Source: a virus
Virus record (IMG/VR): IMGVR_UViG_3300037153_000207
Coordinates: 1 to 21,009 of that record
Strand: one strand, 5' to 3'
Length of the DNA: 21,009 nucleotides
In this document: positions 15,456 to 20,995 of the stretch, piece by piece
How positions within the stretch are numbered: position 1 is the first letter of the stretch
Layout: every line of letters starts with the position of its first letter
Notes under the pieces: model-generated
The model's database searches: none
What the model saw: only the letters and a program-made list of their open reading frames with translations
What the model was told of the DNA's origin: nothing
Program-made: the position numbers and the translations under genes

Positions 15456-16310
15456 ATGCAAACAACCGTTCGGCACGGATTTCTACTTCCAGAGGTGACT
15501 GATGATGACCCTACACCCAACGCAGGTGTTAGGGACACTACCAGATATAATTCAAATCTTAGTGATAGAAGTACGTTTTTCGATTTCAATGAGACCATAA
15601 CTGGCAGATGGGCGTTCAATACCATCACATTGCTCAATGGTTTGAGCCAGGATATGGTCAACAACACAGGCGCGGCCAGGGTTCCTGGTGATGTAGTACA
15701 GCTTGATCCTAACGTTGACCGTAGCGTTATCATGCCTGTGCTCGGTGCTGTCGGCCCTCAGGTTGGTATTATAGTTGAGAACATCGCAGCTGGCGCGGTT
15801 GGACGCGTTGCGATGGAAGGATTTGTACGCGCCAAAGTCACAGGTATTACCCGTCTGCAATACCTCGTGACACAGGATAACAGTGTTATAGCTGCTGGTC
15901 AGAGCTTTGGTAGTAGCGCAGCATTTGGGATTGCTCTGGAGAACCCATCTGGCGGTACGGCACTGGCTTACCTGCACCCTAGTGCTGGTACTGACCCAGA
16001 AAGCATGTACAAAGGCGCGATGTTGCGCTCTAATGCTGCAACAGTCACAGCTGCTATGCTTACTGGCAGACTATTCTTCTTTGGATATCTAGCAACTGCA
16101 CAGAATGTCATACTGCCAGACCCAACCATAACTGAGCGTCCTATTACTATTACAGCTGAGGCAGGACAAATCAACGTAACTGCAACTGGAGGCTCTGCTA
16201 TTGTTGGTGGCTCTACCAACTTTACAACTGGAGCAATCCAGAACGGCGTGATTGTAGCCCCTGATGCTTTTACTTTCAAGAGTAATGGTATCCAGTGGAG
16301 AGCCTCATGA
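15456..16310 (+). CDS. Probable tail structural/fibre protein, unknown family
   Basis: A 284-residue protein with mostly beta-type sequence. The N-terminus is polar ('TRYNSNLSDRSTFFDFNETI'). The central part (about 75-175) contains 'VPGDVVQLD', 'VGIIVENIAAGAVGRVAMEG' and 'TQDNSVIAAGQSFGSSAAFG', a rhythm like SH3-like capsid cement or decoration proteins (loose resemblance only). The C-terminus (about 225-284) has 'PITITAEAGQINVTATGGSA' followed by 'NGIQWRAS', compatible with a fibre cap. A Shine-Dalgarno-like aaggtgag overlaps the previous stop. It lies just after the YmfQ-like gene, where fibre genes usually sit, and overlaps the next gene (ATGA). A virion surface role is likely; specific function unknown. 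Confidence 0.6.
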   Translation: MQTTVRHGFLLPEVTDDDPTPNAGVRDTTRYNSNLSDRSTFFDFNETITGRWAFNTITLLNGLSQDMVNNTGAARVPGDVVQLDPNVDRSVIMPVLGAVGPQVGIIVENIAAGAVGRVAMEGFVRAKVTGITRLQYLVTQDNSVIAAGQSFGSSAAFGIALENPSGGTALAYLHPSAGTDPESMYKGAMLRSNAATVTAAMLTGRLFFFGYLATAQNVILPDPTITERPITITAEAGQINVTATGGSAIVGGSTNFTTGAIQNGVIVAPDAFTFKSNGIQWRAS

Positions 16311-17332
16311 CATACGCCGCTACGCAGGTTGCTTATTGGGTTGGTCAGGCTAACGATAACAGCACAGGTCAGCATCCGCCTGGATACGTTGTTAGCCAGA
16401 GATGGTCTGCTACGTCCAATACCTGGATGACCATGTATAACACAGAGTATGCCAATGCTCGTGACAATAGTGCAGGTCAGCCAGGCAAACCTAGCGGTAG
16501 TCAGCATCCTACAGGGTGGGTAGCGGGACAGTTATGGTCTGTTACTGCTACTCAGTGGAACACCATGTGGGGTACTGAGTGGACCAATGCTAGGGATAAC
16601 TCTGGTGGACAAACAAGCTCTGGCTTGGGCGCACAGCATCCTGGCGGTTGGGGCGCTGGACAGTTCTGGTCTACTACGGCTGAGCAATGGAATGCTATGT
16701 GGGGTACCGAATGGCGCAATGCCAGAGACCCACAGGGTTATTCCTACAGTTATCCTGGGCAGGCTGCAAATGCTGTCTACTGGAGTCAGTCTGCGCAATA
16801 CTGGCGTGGACAAGCAGACTACTACTGGGGACCAAACAGAGTCTGGAATAATGGCTCTACTTGGGAGCAATTGTACAACCTCTATGTAGGCTACTACAAT
16901 GACATGGTTTCCCAGAGAGACACCTGGCAGTCAAGAGCTAATAACGCCTGGGGTCCCAATCGTGTATGGTCCAATGGTGAAAGCTGGGAAGCTGCCTACA
17001 ATAGAGTCTTGCCTGCTGCGCTGTGGAACTATCAGGCTGGCAATGGAGGCTCTGTAAACGTTCCATACACTGGCTACTATGTTATGATGGTAAAAGCGTT
17101 TGCCATTGGTGGTGATAACTGCGGCGATGCACATGGTAGTCTAGACATCTTCTTTGCTGGCAACAACGTTGGGCACAGTGAATGGAACGACTGGACAACT
17201 GCGGGTAACTGGTACGGTCCAGTGTACTGTGGTGCTGGCACTAACTTTCGCTCACAGGGTGGAAGTGGTAGAGGATTTTCTAACTATTACTTTTCAGTCG
17301 TATTCATTCCAACACCTCAATATGCACATTAG
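16307..17332 (+). CDS. Trp-rich repeat fibre with shared C1q-like C-terminal domain
   Basis: A 341-residue probable receptor-binding fibre or tip protein. Residues 22-141 contain three units with an exact 44-residue period, each QHP-x-G(Y/W)-x-x-x-Q-x-WS-x-T-x-x-x-W-x-x-M(Y/W)-x-TE(Y/W)-x-NARD. Residues about 157-232 contain a second repeat type with 'WGPNRVW' at 174 and 215. Residues 236-341 are a beta domain shared with the fibre at 9310-12054 ('NVPYTGYYVMM', 'DNCGDAHGS', final PQYAH). Trp content is extraordinary, suggesting carbohydrate contact or a tightly packed trimeric shaft. The frame is open to a GTG at 16295, but ATG 16307 overlaps the previous stop (ATGA) and is preferred. Fibre identity is inferred from the C-terminal domain and position. 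Confidence 0.75.
   Translation: MTYAATQVAYWVGQANDNSTGQHPPGYVVSQRWSATSNTWMTMYNTEYANARDNSAGQPGKPSGSQHPTGWVAGQLWSVTATQWNTMWGTEWTNARDNSGGQTSSGLGAQHPGGWGAGQFWSTTAEQWNAMWGTEWRNARDPQGYSYSYPGQAANAVYWSQSAQYWRGQADYYWGPNRVWNNGSTWEQLYNLYVGYYNDMVSQRDTWQSRANNAWGPNRVWSNGESWEAAYNRVLPAALWNYQAGNGGSVNVPYTGYYVMMVKAFAIGGDNCGDAHGSLDIFFAGNNVGHSEWNDWTTAGNWYGPVYCGAGTNFRSQGGSGRGFSNYYFSVVFIPTPQYAH
16370..16729 (+). repeat. Three 132-base repeats encoding Trp-rich 44-residue units
   Basis: Units begin at 16370, 16502 and 16634. The second and third share long protein blocks ('WGTEW', 'NARD', 'AGQ-x-WS'); the first is more diverged. Spacers of about 11 residues between units are Gly/Ser/Pro-rich and less conserved. Confidence 0.9.
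17012..17329 (+). repeat. Shared C-terminal domain, copy 2
   Basis: This encodes residues 236-341 of the Trp-rich fibre and is paralogous to 11731-12051. Stretches such as 'VPYTGYY' and 'NCGD-x-HG' are identical or nearly so, and the flanking DNA (for example 'gttccatacac') is also conserved. Confidence 0.88.
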
Positions 17333-17340
17333 GAGGATTC

Positions 17341-17640
17341 GTGGCTGATATCGTCCTCAAGATGAATATTAGGACAGCAAGAAAACTGTCCTATGCTATT
17401 GGGCATTCTGACGAAGCGAACGCTGTGGTGTATGCAGCTACCAACGCTGCCAAAGTAGCTGAGCAGAATGTTCGTGATATCATCAACTTGATAGCAGACG
17501 AACAGGGTGTCAAATTGCCATATCATTACGGTGTAATGTTTGATGAAGATGTAAACGAAATTACTTTGACTACACAGACGGATGGTATGGCTGGCGTAGA
17601 ATTTAGTCCGACAAATCTGCGTGTGAATGGAATACAATAA
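17341..17640 (+). CDS. Small phage protein of unknown function
   Basis: A 99-residue protein that I do not recognise. The GTG start is supported by a strong Shine-Dalgarno (aggagga at 17331-17337) that overlaps the previous gene's stop. The first two thirds look helical ('KMNIRTARKLSYAIGHSDEA', 'AAKVAEQNVRDIINLIADEQ'); the last third looks like a beta hairpin ('VNEITLTTQTDG'). No TM segment or catalytic motif. It is the first gene after the last fibre-type protein and overlaps the next small gene (TAATG), so it may belong either to the tail accessory group or to the lysis group. Confidence 0.7.
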   Translation: MADIVLKMNIRTARKLSYAIGHSDEANAVVYAATNAAKVAEQNVRDIINLIADEQGVKLPYHYGVMFDEDVNEITLTTQTDGMAGVEFSPTNLRVNGIQ

Positions 17641-17840
17641 TGCCAGAACCAGAGATCACACAACTTCAGCAACAACAGTCTTTGTTCACAGCTGCATTGG
17701 CAGCGGCAGTACAGGGTAAATGGACAGGTGAAGGTTCTGTAGAAGCTTACCTGTATGCTCTTGATCCTGGGCTACAGGGCACACTTAGTCTTGATCCTCC
17801 GCTTACAGAGTCAGATGCGGAGTCACTCCCAAAAGGGTAA
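17640..17840 (+). CDS. Small Gln-rich protein of unknown function
   Basis: A 66-residue protein with an N-terminal Gln-rich helix ('ITQLQQQQSLFTAALAAAVQ') and a Pro/Asp/Ser-rich C-terminus ('LDPPLTESDAESLPKG'). No known family recognised. The start overlaps the previous stop (TAATG). The gene is short, but frame, coupling and close packing make it credible. The middle hydrophobic helix is too short and polar for a confident TM call. Confidence 0.6.
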   Translation: MPEPEITQLQQQQSLFTAALAAAVQGKWTGEGSVEAYLYALDPGLQGTLSLDPPLTESDAESLPKG

Positions 17841-17860
17841 CGTGGAATCCACATACTCCA

Positions 17861-18289
17861 ATGCCGACGCAGAGTGTCAACTGGACATGTTCTGCGTGTG
17901 CATTAGCCTGGGTTCTGCGTGCCACTGGATTAGATCCTACAGCTGGCGAATGGCAGTGTGTAGATCAGATTGGTAGTCCAGCAAACATCAATAGTACATA
18001 TGGTTTGATGGATGGTAGTGGTTCGCAGCTGCGCAGGGTGTTGAGTGAATATGGCCAGGCATCAAGTCAAGGATGGTTGCCATTCCATGAAGTCTATGCG
18101 TTAGCTGGCAAGACCACTGGCATGATGTCTGGACAAGGTTGGTATCATTGGGTAGCCATACGTGGTCAGGATGGAAATAATATCTGGATTGCAAATTCTG
18201 CCCCAGGATATCGTGGAGTATGGGATTCTGTCAGCAGGGATGACTATCAAAGACTAGGTGCTTTTAGTGTAGTGTGGTTGGAGGCTTGA
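17861..18289 (+). CDS. C39-like cysteine peptidase, candidate endolysin
   Basis: A 142-residue single-domain protein with the arrangement of papain-like C39-type peptidases: a Cys in an N-terminal helix ('NWTCSACALAWVLRATG', C10 matching the usual C-G-x-A-x-x-x-x-x-L pattern), a His at the start of a strand ('GWYHWVAIRG', H96), and a downstream polar residue ('IWIANSAPGYRGV', N112). Family members cleave peptides, and related folds cleave peptidoglycan cross-links. Position just upstream of small membrane-protein genes suggests a lysis role. It starts 20 bases after the previous stop with no clear Shine-Dalgarno, so translation may depend on reinitiation. The catalytic Cys is close to the N-terminus, but no in-frame upstream start was found. 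The end overlaps the next gene (TGATG). Fold plausible; substrate unproven. Confidence 0.6.
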   Translation: MPTQSVNWTCSACALAWVLRATGLDPTAGEWQCVDQIGSPANINSTYGLMDGSGSQLRRVLSEYGQASSQGWLPFHEVYALAGKTTGMMSGQGWYHWVAIRGQDGNNIWIANSAPGYRGVWDSVSRDDYQRLGAFSVVWLEA

Positions 18290-18447
18290 TGGCTACACAT
18301 CAAATTCTACAGGTTGTGGCACTTGTACTACTTGGGCTTGCTGCACTTGCATCCTGGACATGGAGACCAGGATGGGATCATTCATACGGGCATGCATTGG
18401 GATGGGCTGGACTAGCTTTCTATGTTCTGGCTGGTTTGACTGGATAA
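18289..18447 (+). CDS. 52-residue membrane protein with two TM segments, holin candidate
   Basis: A short ORF starting at an ATG that overlaps the stop of the peptidase gene (TGATG) and ending one base before the next ATG. The product has two hydrophobic segments, residues about 7-25 ('LQVVALVLLGLAALASWTW') and 37-52 ('LGWAGLAFYVLAGLTG'), joined by a short loop 'RPGWDHSYGHA'. Size and topology are those of small two-TM holins or other phage membrane peptides. Exact fit between two genes and sensible composition argue that it is real. Holin activity is inferred from topology and from the neighbouring peptidase only. Confidence 0.7.
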   Translation: MATHQILQVVALVLLGLAALASWTWRPGWDHSYGHALGWAGLAFYVLAGLTG

Positions 18448-18448
18448 G

Positions 18449-19594
18449 ATGGCTAAAGTCTGGGGTCTATTAGGTCCATGGATATGGATGTTTGCCGCTG
18501 GTTGGGCGGGTGTTGGACTCATGCTGCTGATAGTAAATGTATCGGCTGTCCATGTAATCAATGCCATACCACCAACGACTACACTCATTCCTACAGCTAC
18601 AGTTGGACCGACAGAGACTCCAATACCACCAGTGGCACTACAGGTAACATTGAGCCATAACTCTCAAGGCGAAGTAGTGGTTTCAGCGCAGGGTGTACAA
18701 CCTGAAGGTGTGCCGACACAAGACGCAACACCAGTTGTACTGGCAGTTAATGTAGACGAGGATAGCAACGTGGTGTCTGTGGAAACAAACCCAACACCTG
18801 TAGAGCAAGTAGAACCGACGTCTACACCGTTTCTGGTGGCGACGATTGCTATACCTGTGGCACCCAAGCCAGCTGTGAAGCCTCAGGCCACCATTATTAT
18901 CGTACCAACGTCAACGCCAGAACCAGCTGAACAGGTATTGGAACCAGGCGAGGAACCACAGCCTGTTGATGTGCCGCAGGTTATGCTTCAGCCAGTAGCT
19001 ACCGAAGAATCAGAAGATGTTGGTACCCCAACGCCGCAGACGGTTAGTGCATCTGGCCCTATACAGTCTACAGGTAGTCCACCAACGAATACGCCTGTAC
19101 CTGTCGCTCCAGGGCAGCCCACCAATACTTCTGTACCAGTTGAGCCGACATCACCATCGGTGCCTGGAGCAGCTACAAACACGCCCGTTGTTGGGCAGCC
19201 CACAGATGTTCCTGTAGCAACCTCTACACCAATCCCAAGCCAACCAACCCCTACCAGCGCACCACCAGTAGTAATACCTACTGCGACGTCTGTACCACCA
19301 CAACCTACACAAGTGCCAGAGGTGCCGACCAGTACATCCGTCCCTTTACCTCCAACACCAGTGCCTCAGCCAACACCTGTTCCTCCAACAAGTGTGCCAC
19401 CCCCGACCCCGAGGCCAACAAATACACCTTCGTTAATAGATCGACTGTTTACTCCATTTCCAACATTTACGCCTCGGCCAACCTTGACGCCAAGACCAAC
19501 GATTACTCCAAGACCAACATTTACGCCCAGACCAACGATAACGCCTCGCCCGCCCCTACCAACACTCCCACCCCTGTTCCCCAACAGGCCGTAA
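18449..19594 (+). CDS. Membrane-anchored protein with long Pro/Thr-rich ectodomain
   Basis: A 381-residue protein. Residues about 8-37 form one hydrophobic TM segment ('WIWMFAAGWAGVGLMLLIVN') with no signal-peptidase site apparent. Everything after residue 40 is low-complexity Pro/Thr/Val/Ser sequence, with 'TSTPEP', 'TNTPVPV' and similar words. The C-terminus has five perfect-length 'PTxTPR' hexads before 'PLPTLPPLFPNRP'. It would be a membrane-anchored, extended, possibly wall-spanning rod. Similar PT-rich tails are frequent in Chloroflexota exported proteins. Position in the presumptive lysis group allows a spanin-like or surface-modifying role, but no family is recognised. ATG is one base after the preceding stop. 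Being unusual in composition, it could also be a host-derived surface protein. Confidence 0.75.
   Translation: MAKVWGLLGPWIWMFAAGWAGVGLMLLIVNVSAVHVINAIPPTTTLIPTATVGPTETPIPPVALQVTLSHNSQGEVVVSAQGVQPEGVPTQDATPVVLAVNVDEDSNVVSVETNPTPVEQVEPTSTPFLVATIAIPVAPKPAVKPQATIIIVPTSTPEPAEQVLEPGEEPQPVDVPQVMLQPVATEESEDVGTPTPQTVSASGPIQSTGSPPTNTPVPVAPGQPTNTSVPVEPTSPSVPGAATNTPVVGQPTDVPVATSTPIPSQPTPTSAPPVVIPTATSVPPQPTQVPEVPTSTSVPLPPTPVPQPTPVPPTSVPPPTPRPTNTPSLIDRLFTPFPTFTPRPTLTPRPTITPRPTFTPRPTITPRPPLPTLPPLFPNRP
19460..19549 (+). repeat. Five 18-base tandem repeats encoding PTxTPR
   Basis: Five contiguous 18-base units (starts 19460, 19478, 19496, 19514, 19532) encode Pro-Thr-(Phe/Leu/Ile)-Thr-Pro-Arg. The third codon alternates ttt, ttg, att, ttt, ata, while cca-acN and acN-ccN-(cgN/aga) are kept. 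Such arrays can change copy number by slippage. Confidence 0.92.
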
Positions 19595-19599
19595 GTAAC

Positions 19600-19890
19600 G
19601 TGGAAGAGCAGCAGTTTGTACTCAATCTCACCACATTGGCAGCAATTGGTGGCATTATGGGAGTATTGACTGGAGCGATATCATATTTGTCCAAAGCATT
19701 GATAGAGTCAAAGGACAGACAGATAGAAGATCTTAAGGAGATGATGGCCCGTAACGATAAAATGCTAAGAAGAGATAACGAATACTGGCGTAGTTTTTCC
19801 GTTCATTTGCTAGAACCAGCAGAGCAGGCACGTCTTGAAAAGATGTTTCCTGCTCAAAAGGATAAAAGCGAGGAAGAGGAAGACTACTAG
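19600..19890 (+). CDS. Small membrane protein with cytoplasmic coiled coil, holin/antiholin candidate
   Basis: A 96-residue protein. Residues about 9-34 are hydrophobic with small residues ('LTTLAAIGGIMGVLTGAISY'), forming one TM helix. They are followed by a charged helix likely to coil ('ESKDRQIEDLKEMMARNDKM'), and a strongly acidic C-terminus (SEEEEDY). One TM plus coiled coil resembles XhlA-type or other small lysis-associated proteins, although XhlA has the TM at the C-terminal end. The GTG start comes five bases after the preceding stop. It is the last forward gene before the structured intergenic region. Function is inferred from topology and neighbours. Confidence 0.65.
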   Translation: MEEQQFVLNLTTLAAIGGIMGVLTGAISYLSKALIESKDRQIEDLKEMMARNDKMLRRDNEYWRSFSVHLLEPAEQARLEKMFPAQKDKSEEEEDY

Positions 19891-19899
19891 CTCTCTAGA

Positions 19900-19923
19900 T
19901 CACCCGTAAGCCACGGCGGGTGA
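19900..19923. other. Short hairpin after the last forward gene
   Basis: TCACCCG (19900-19906) and CGGGTGA (19917-19923) form a perfect 7-bp stem with a 10-base loop. It starts ten bases after the forward stop codon. There is no T-run after it, so alone it is not a canonical intrinsic terminator. Its 3' half overlaps a segment (19914-19920) complementary to 19956-19962, so two mutually exclusive folds are possible. Confidence 0.6.
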
Positions 19924-19925
19924 GT

Positions 19926-19989
19926 GAAAGGCCCCTGAAACTCCTGCGGTGCTTGCCCGCCGCTAGCAGGAGAAAGTAGGGGGTCTTTC
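19926..19989. terminator. Bidirectional terminator-like structured element between convergent genes
   Basis: An outer stem pairs GAAAGGCCCC (19926-19935) with GGGGTCTTTC (19980-19989), ten pairs including one G-U in the forward RNA. Inside it a second perfect 7-bp hairpin pairs CTCCTGC (19941-19947) with GCAGGAG (19966-19972). Both transcripts end the outer stem in a short U-rich tract, weak in canonical terms. The outer arm touches the stop codon of the minus-strand gene. Placement between convergent operons supports a shared terminator; the inner architecture is more elaborate than usual. Confidence 0.6.
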
Positions 19990-20255
19990 TATGCCTTGCC
20001 TGCTGCGATGTCTCGCCCGAACTGTTCCATTTCATTGGTTAGAGAATCCAGGTAATCGTAGTCCTCTTGCTCTGGTTCTTCTATGGAGGTAAATCCATGC
20101 ATTATAGCATCTAGAAATGATGCTGCTCCTGCATAGAATGCGCGGCGCATTTCTGTTCGTTGTACCAGGGAAGTAGTTGCAACGCCAGTACTCAGTTCAA
20201 ACTCCGTCCATTGTTCTGCTAACGATTTCTTCTTGAAACGTGGTCTTTTGGGCAT
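19989..20255 (-). CDS. Small phage protein of unknown function
   Basis: An 88-residue protein. The start is a minus-strand ATG at 20255 supported by an aaggaa Shine-Dalgarno seven bases upstream; the longer reading to 20429 is rejected because it runs through a terminator and another gene. The N-terminus is basic ('MPKRPRFKKKSLAEQWTEF'). The middle, 'QRTEMRRAFYAGAASFLDAI', followed by an acidic helix 'EDYDYLDSLTNEMEQFGRDI', recalls a type of short phage protein found scattered through many tailed phages, with no known function. It lies directly downstream of an intrinsic terminator on its own strand, so expression needs readthrough or a promoter of its own, which I do not see. Confidence 0.72.
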   Translation of the reverse strand: MPKRPRFKKKSLAEQWTEFELSTGVATTSLVQRTEMRRAFYAGAASFLDAIMHGFTSIEEPEQEDYDYLDSLTNEMEQFGRDIAAGKA

Positions 20256-20270
20256 TGGTAATTCCTTGGG

Positions 20271-20312
20271 CAAAAGAAATCCCCTGCGGTGACCCCTCAC
20301 GCACAGGGGATT
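20271..20312 (-). terminator. Intrinsic terminator of the minus-strand transcript
   Basis: AATCCCCTG (20278-20286) pairs perfectly with CAGGGGATT (20304-20312); a smaller GTGA/TCAC stem closes the loop. On the minus strand the stem is followed by TCTTTTG, a U-rich tract. It begins 19 bases after the stop of the 30-residue peptide gene. It lies immediately upstream of the Shine-Dalgarno of the 88-residue gene, so it could act as an attenuator for that gene. Confidence 0.75.
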
Positions 20313-20331
20313 CTTCTGGCGCGGTAGCCAG

Positions 20332-20424
20332 TTAGTTAGGAGCCGGTGCTGGTTGGGGTGGCTCCGGTTGTGGATCTGGCTGCGGATCCGGCTCTGGATC
20401 TGGTGGTTTCGGATCTTCGTACAT
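20332..20424 (-). CDS. 30-residue Pro/Asp/Glu-rich peptide
   Basis: A minus-strand ORF too short for ordinary ORF calling. It has a very strong Shine-Dalgarno (aaaggaggg) about five bases before its ATG and an intrinsic terminator just after its stop. The product begins MYEDPKPPDPEPDPQPDPQP and is a run of (D/Q/E)-P dipeptides: strongly acidic, with no hydrophobic core, presumably extended or disordered. The quality of the translation signal and terminator argues that it is expressed. Function unknown; it could be a binding peptide for a basic partner such as the Lys/Ala-rich protein encoded upstream, which is speculation. Confidence 0.65.
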   Translation of the reverse strand: MYEDPKPPDPEPDPQPDPQPEPPQPAPAPN

Positions 20425-20536
20425 GGCACCCTCCTTTCTGCACAAGTAGCTAATCTTTACAACAGTAACTCCCACCGCAGGTTTCCGAGAGACTTATTGT
20501 AAGACTAACACATATAGTGTAGCACATGGTAAAGGG
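20425..20536 (-). other. Intergenic region upstream of the 30-residue peptide gene
   Basis: This 112-base stretch holds the Shine-Dalgarno of the 30-residue gene at its left end. On the minus strand there are A/T-rich words such as TACAAT and TACACT, but none has a well-placed -35 box, so I do not call a promoter. No ORF or strong hairpin is visible in it. Confidence 0.5.
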
Positions 20537-20995
20537 TTATGCGCTGAGTGTATAGTTGTCTCCCTCTTCGTCAACTGTCACGTCGAAGCCTTTACCCTTG
20601 AGGAATTTGGCATAGAATGCGACGTCAAAATTCTTATATGCCTTGGCGTCCGACAGTTCCTCAACACCCTTGCGTTCGGCTAGTCTTGCAGCGCGACTCT
20701 TGATTTCAGCAGCACTACCGCCCCGTTTCATGGCACGCATGATGAAGTCACGCATGCTGTTGGCATTGGGTACGTATGCGCTTTCCTCGTCGGTAGCCCT
20801 AGCAGGCTTCTTAGCGACAGTCGCTTTGGCAGTAGACTTGCCGTTAGCGCGGCCATTGGTAGCGGATTTGGCTGGAGCAGCAGCAGTTACTTTCTTCTTG
20901 GGAGAAGCAATAACTACTTCCTCTTCGTCCTCATCCTCGTCGTCTGCAACGGCAGCCTTACGACTGGCTGTCGTGGGTGTACTTCTCTTAGCCAC
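20537..20995 (-). CDS. Histone-H1-like Lys/Ala-rich protein
   Basis: A 152-residue minus-strand protein. The N-terminal 70 residues are low-complexity: an acidic block ('DDEDEDEEEVV', 18-28) is followed by Lys/Ala/Pro/Thr-rich sequence ('SPKKKVTAAAPAKSATNGRA', 'AKATVAKKPARA') like the tails of bacterial histone H1-like or HU-extension proteins. Residues about 75-152 look folded: 'NSMRDFIMRAMKRGG', 'AAEIKSRAARLAERKG', 'FDVAFYAKFLKGKGFDVTVD', helices with a final beta hairpin, perhaps winged-helix-like. A nucleic-acid-binding or genome-condensing role is inferred. The GTG start has an aaggaga Shine-Dalgarno seven bases upstream, at the window edge. Leftward transcription likely continues into the 30-residue gene. 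Confidence 0.7.
   Translation of the reverse strand: MAKRSTPTTASRKAAVADDEDEDEEEVVIASPKKKVTAAAPAKSATNGRANGKSTAKATVAKKPARATDEESAYVPNANSMRDFIMRAMKRGGSAAEIKSRAARLAERKGVEELSDAKAYKNFDVAFYAKFLKGKGFDVTVDEEGDNYTLSA

Noticed and set aside
11731-17329. Diversity-generating retroelement acting on the two related C-terminal domains
   Set aside because: No reverse transcriptase, accessory gene or short near-identical template repeat is visible, and the two copies differ at all bases, not only at adenines. It could still be elsewhere in the genome.
17755-17976. Cys/Trp-rich frame overlapping the start of the peptidase gene, and a possible frameshift joining the two small ORFs
   Set aside because: The frame is a shadow of the peptidase gene; the 66-residue ORF ends normally and the peptidase begins with its catalytic motif intact, so no frameshift is needed.
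19900-19975. tRNA-like fold in the convergent junction
   Set aside because: The stems do not make a 7-bp acceptor, anticodon and T-arm set, and there is no GTTCRA-type T loop.
19989-20429. 146-residue version of the 88-residue minus-strand protein
   Set aside because: The extra N-terminal part would be translated through a strong intrinsic terminator and the 30-residue gene, and its sequence looks non-natural (Arg/His/Gln-rich); the ATG at 20255 has its own Shine-Dalgarno.
20425-20536. Promoter for the minus-strand peptide gene
   Set aside because: TACAAT and TACACT words are present but no -35-like box at 16-18 bases; too weak to call.
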